Part shown: positions 63,972 to 64,000 of the stretch, in pieces | How positions within the stretch are numbered: position 1 is the stretch's first letter | Layout: each line of letters starts with the position of its first letter | Assembly (NCBI RefSeq): GCF_023639785.1 | Contig: NZ_CP098325.1 | Location: 930,001 to 994,000 of the forward strand | Source of the DNA: Leclercia adecarboxylata | Lineage (GTDB): Bacteria; Pseudomonadota; Gammaproteobacteria; Enterobacterales; Enterobacteriaceae | DNA length: 64,000 bases | Direction of reading: 5' to 3' | Position numbers and translations under genes: made by a program | The notes under the pieces: model-generated | Databases searched by the model: none | Told to the model about the DNA's origin: nothing | What the model saw: the letters and a program-made list of their open reading frames with translations, nothing else

Positions 63972-64000
63972 GCCGGGTGGCGGCTTCGCCTTACCCGGCC
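63972..64000. repeat. REP unit after thiI, cut by the window end
   Basis: GCCGGGTGGCGGCTTCGCCTTACCCGGCC, same family as the others, eight bases after the thiI stop. Confidence 0.85.

Overview
This window is a stretch of ordinary chromosome from a member of the Enterobacteriaceae. It is GC-rich and densely packed. Most proteins align residue for residue, from memory, with Escherichia coli K-12 proteins encoded at about 8-10 min, in the same order: hemB, yaiT, iprA, ampH, sbmA, yaiW, yaiY, yaiZ, ddlA, iraP, phoA, psiF, dgcC, proC, yaiI, aroL, yaiA, aroM, ppnP, rdgC, mak, sbcC, sbcD, phoB, phoR, brnQ, proY, malZ, acpH, queA, tgt, yajC, secD, secF, tsx, yajI, nrdR, ribD, ribE, nusB, thiL, yajO, dxs, ispA, xseB, thiI. 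The lineage-specific genes between these blocks point to the Enterobacter/Leclercia/Lelliottia/Klebsiella side of the family rather than Escherichia, but the genus cannot be fixed from the sequence alone. I saw no phage, plasmid, transposase, tRNA, rRNA or CRISPR array.

Region by region. 1-3.8 kb: a minus-strand sugar-phosphate locus with a UhpA-like regulator, a UhpB-like kinase, a UhpC-like MFS protein and the start of an AfuA-like periplasmic binding protein. 3.8-4.7 kb: a non-coding stretch holding a REP unit, a ~390-bp MITE-like element with long inverted ends, and a remnant of taurine dioxygenase tauD carrying an internal deletion. 4.7-7.5 kb: a two-domain acyltransferase resembling the ornithine-lipid synthase OlsF, then hemB. 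7.5-11.5 kb: an AT-rich leader, an intact yaiT-type autotransporter and the IprA regulator. 11.5-17.1 kb: envelope genes ampH, sbmA, yaiW, yaiY, yaiZ and ddlA. 17.2-19.3 kb: two genes absent from K-12 at this place, an extensin-like/M15-type protein and an MdtG-like efflux protein. 19.5-23 kb: iraP, phoA-psiF and dgcC. 23-28.6 kb: proC, yaiI, the aroL-yaiA-aroM shikimate group, ppnP, rdgC and mak. 28.7-35.2 kb: sbcCD facing phoBR. 35.6-40.3 kb: brnQ, proY and malZ. 40.5-45.2 kb: an inserted DUF2339/DUF3999 membrane pair and a 2-Cys peroxiredoxin. 45.3-51.5 kb: acpH, then queA-tgt-yajC-secDF. 51.6-52.7 kb: a VOC protein and a WYL regulator with a palindromic operator, where K-12 has yajD. 52.7-64 kb: tsx, yajI, nrdR-ribDE-nusB-thiL (with pgpA missing), yajO, dxs-ispA-xseB and thiI.

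How the parts work together. Phosphate limitation links phoBR with phoA-psiF through recognisable Pho boxes upstream of phoB and phoA. iraP couples stress to RpoS stability. AmpH, DdlA, the extensin-like protein, SbmA and YaiW are envelope functions. AroL carries a TyrR box and a TrpR-like site in its promoter. The nrdR-thiL cluster joins nucleotide, riboflavin and thiamine metabolism, and dxs/ispA/thiI add isoprenoid and thiamine/tRNA sulfur chemistry.

The most informative observations are differences from the conserved backbone: the tauD relic beside a structured repeat, the clean absence of pgpA after thiL with a REP unit in its place, the uncharacterised DUF2339/DUF3999 pair, the VOC/WYL module with its perfect palindrome, the OlsF-like fusion enzyme beside hemB, and a possible leader peptide with alternative hairpins in front of aroM. 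Several REP units lie at places where gene content differs from K-12. No clearly new defence or mobile system was found.
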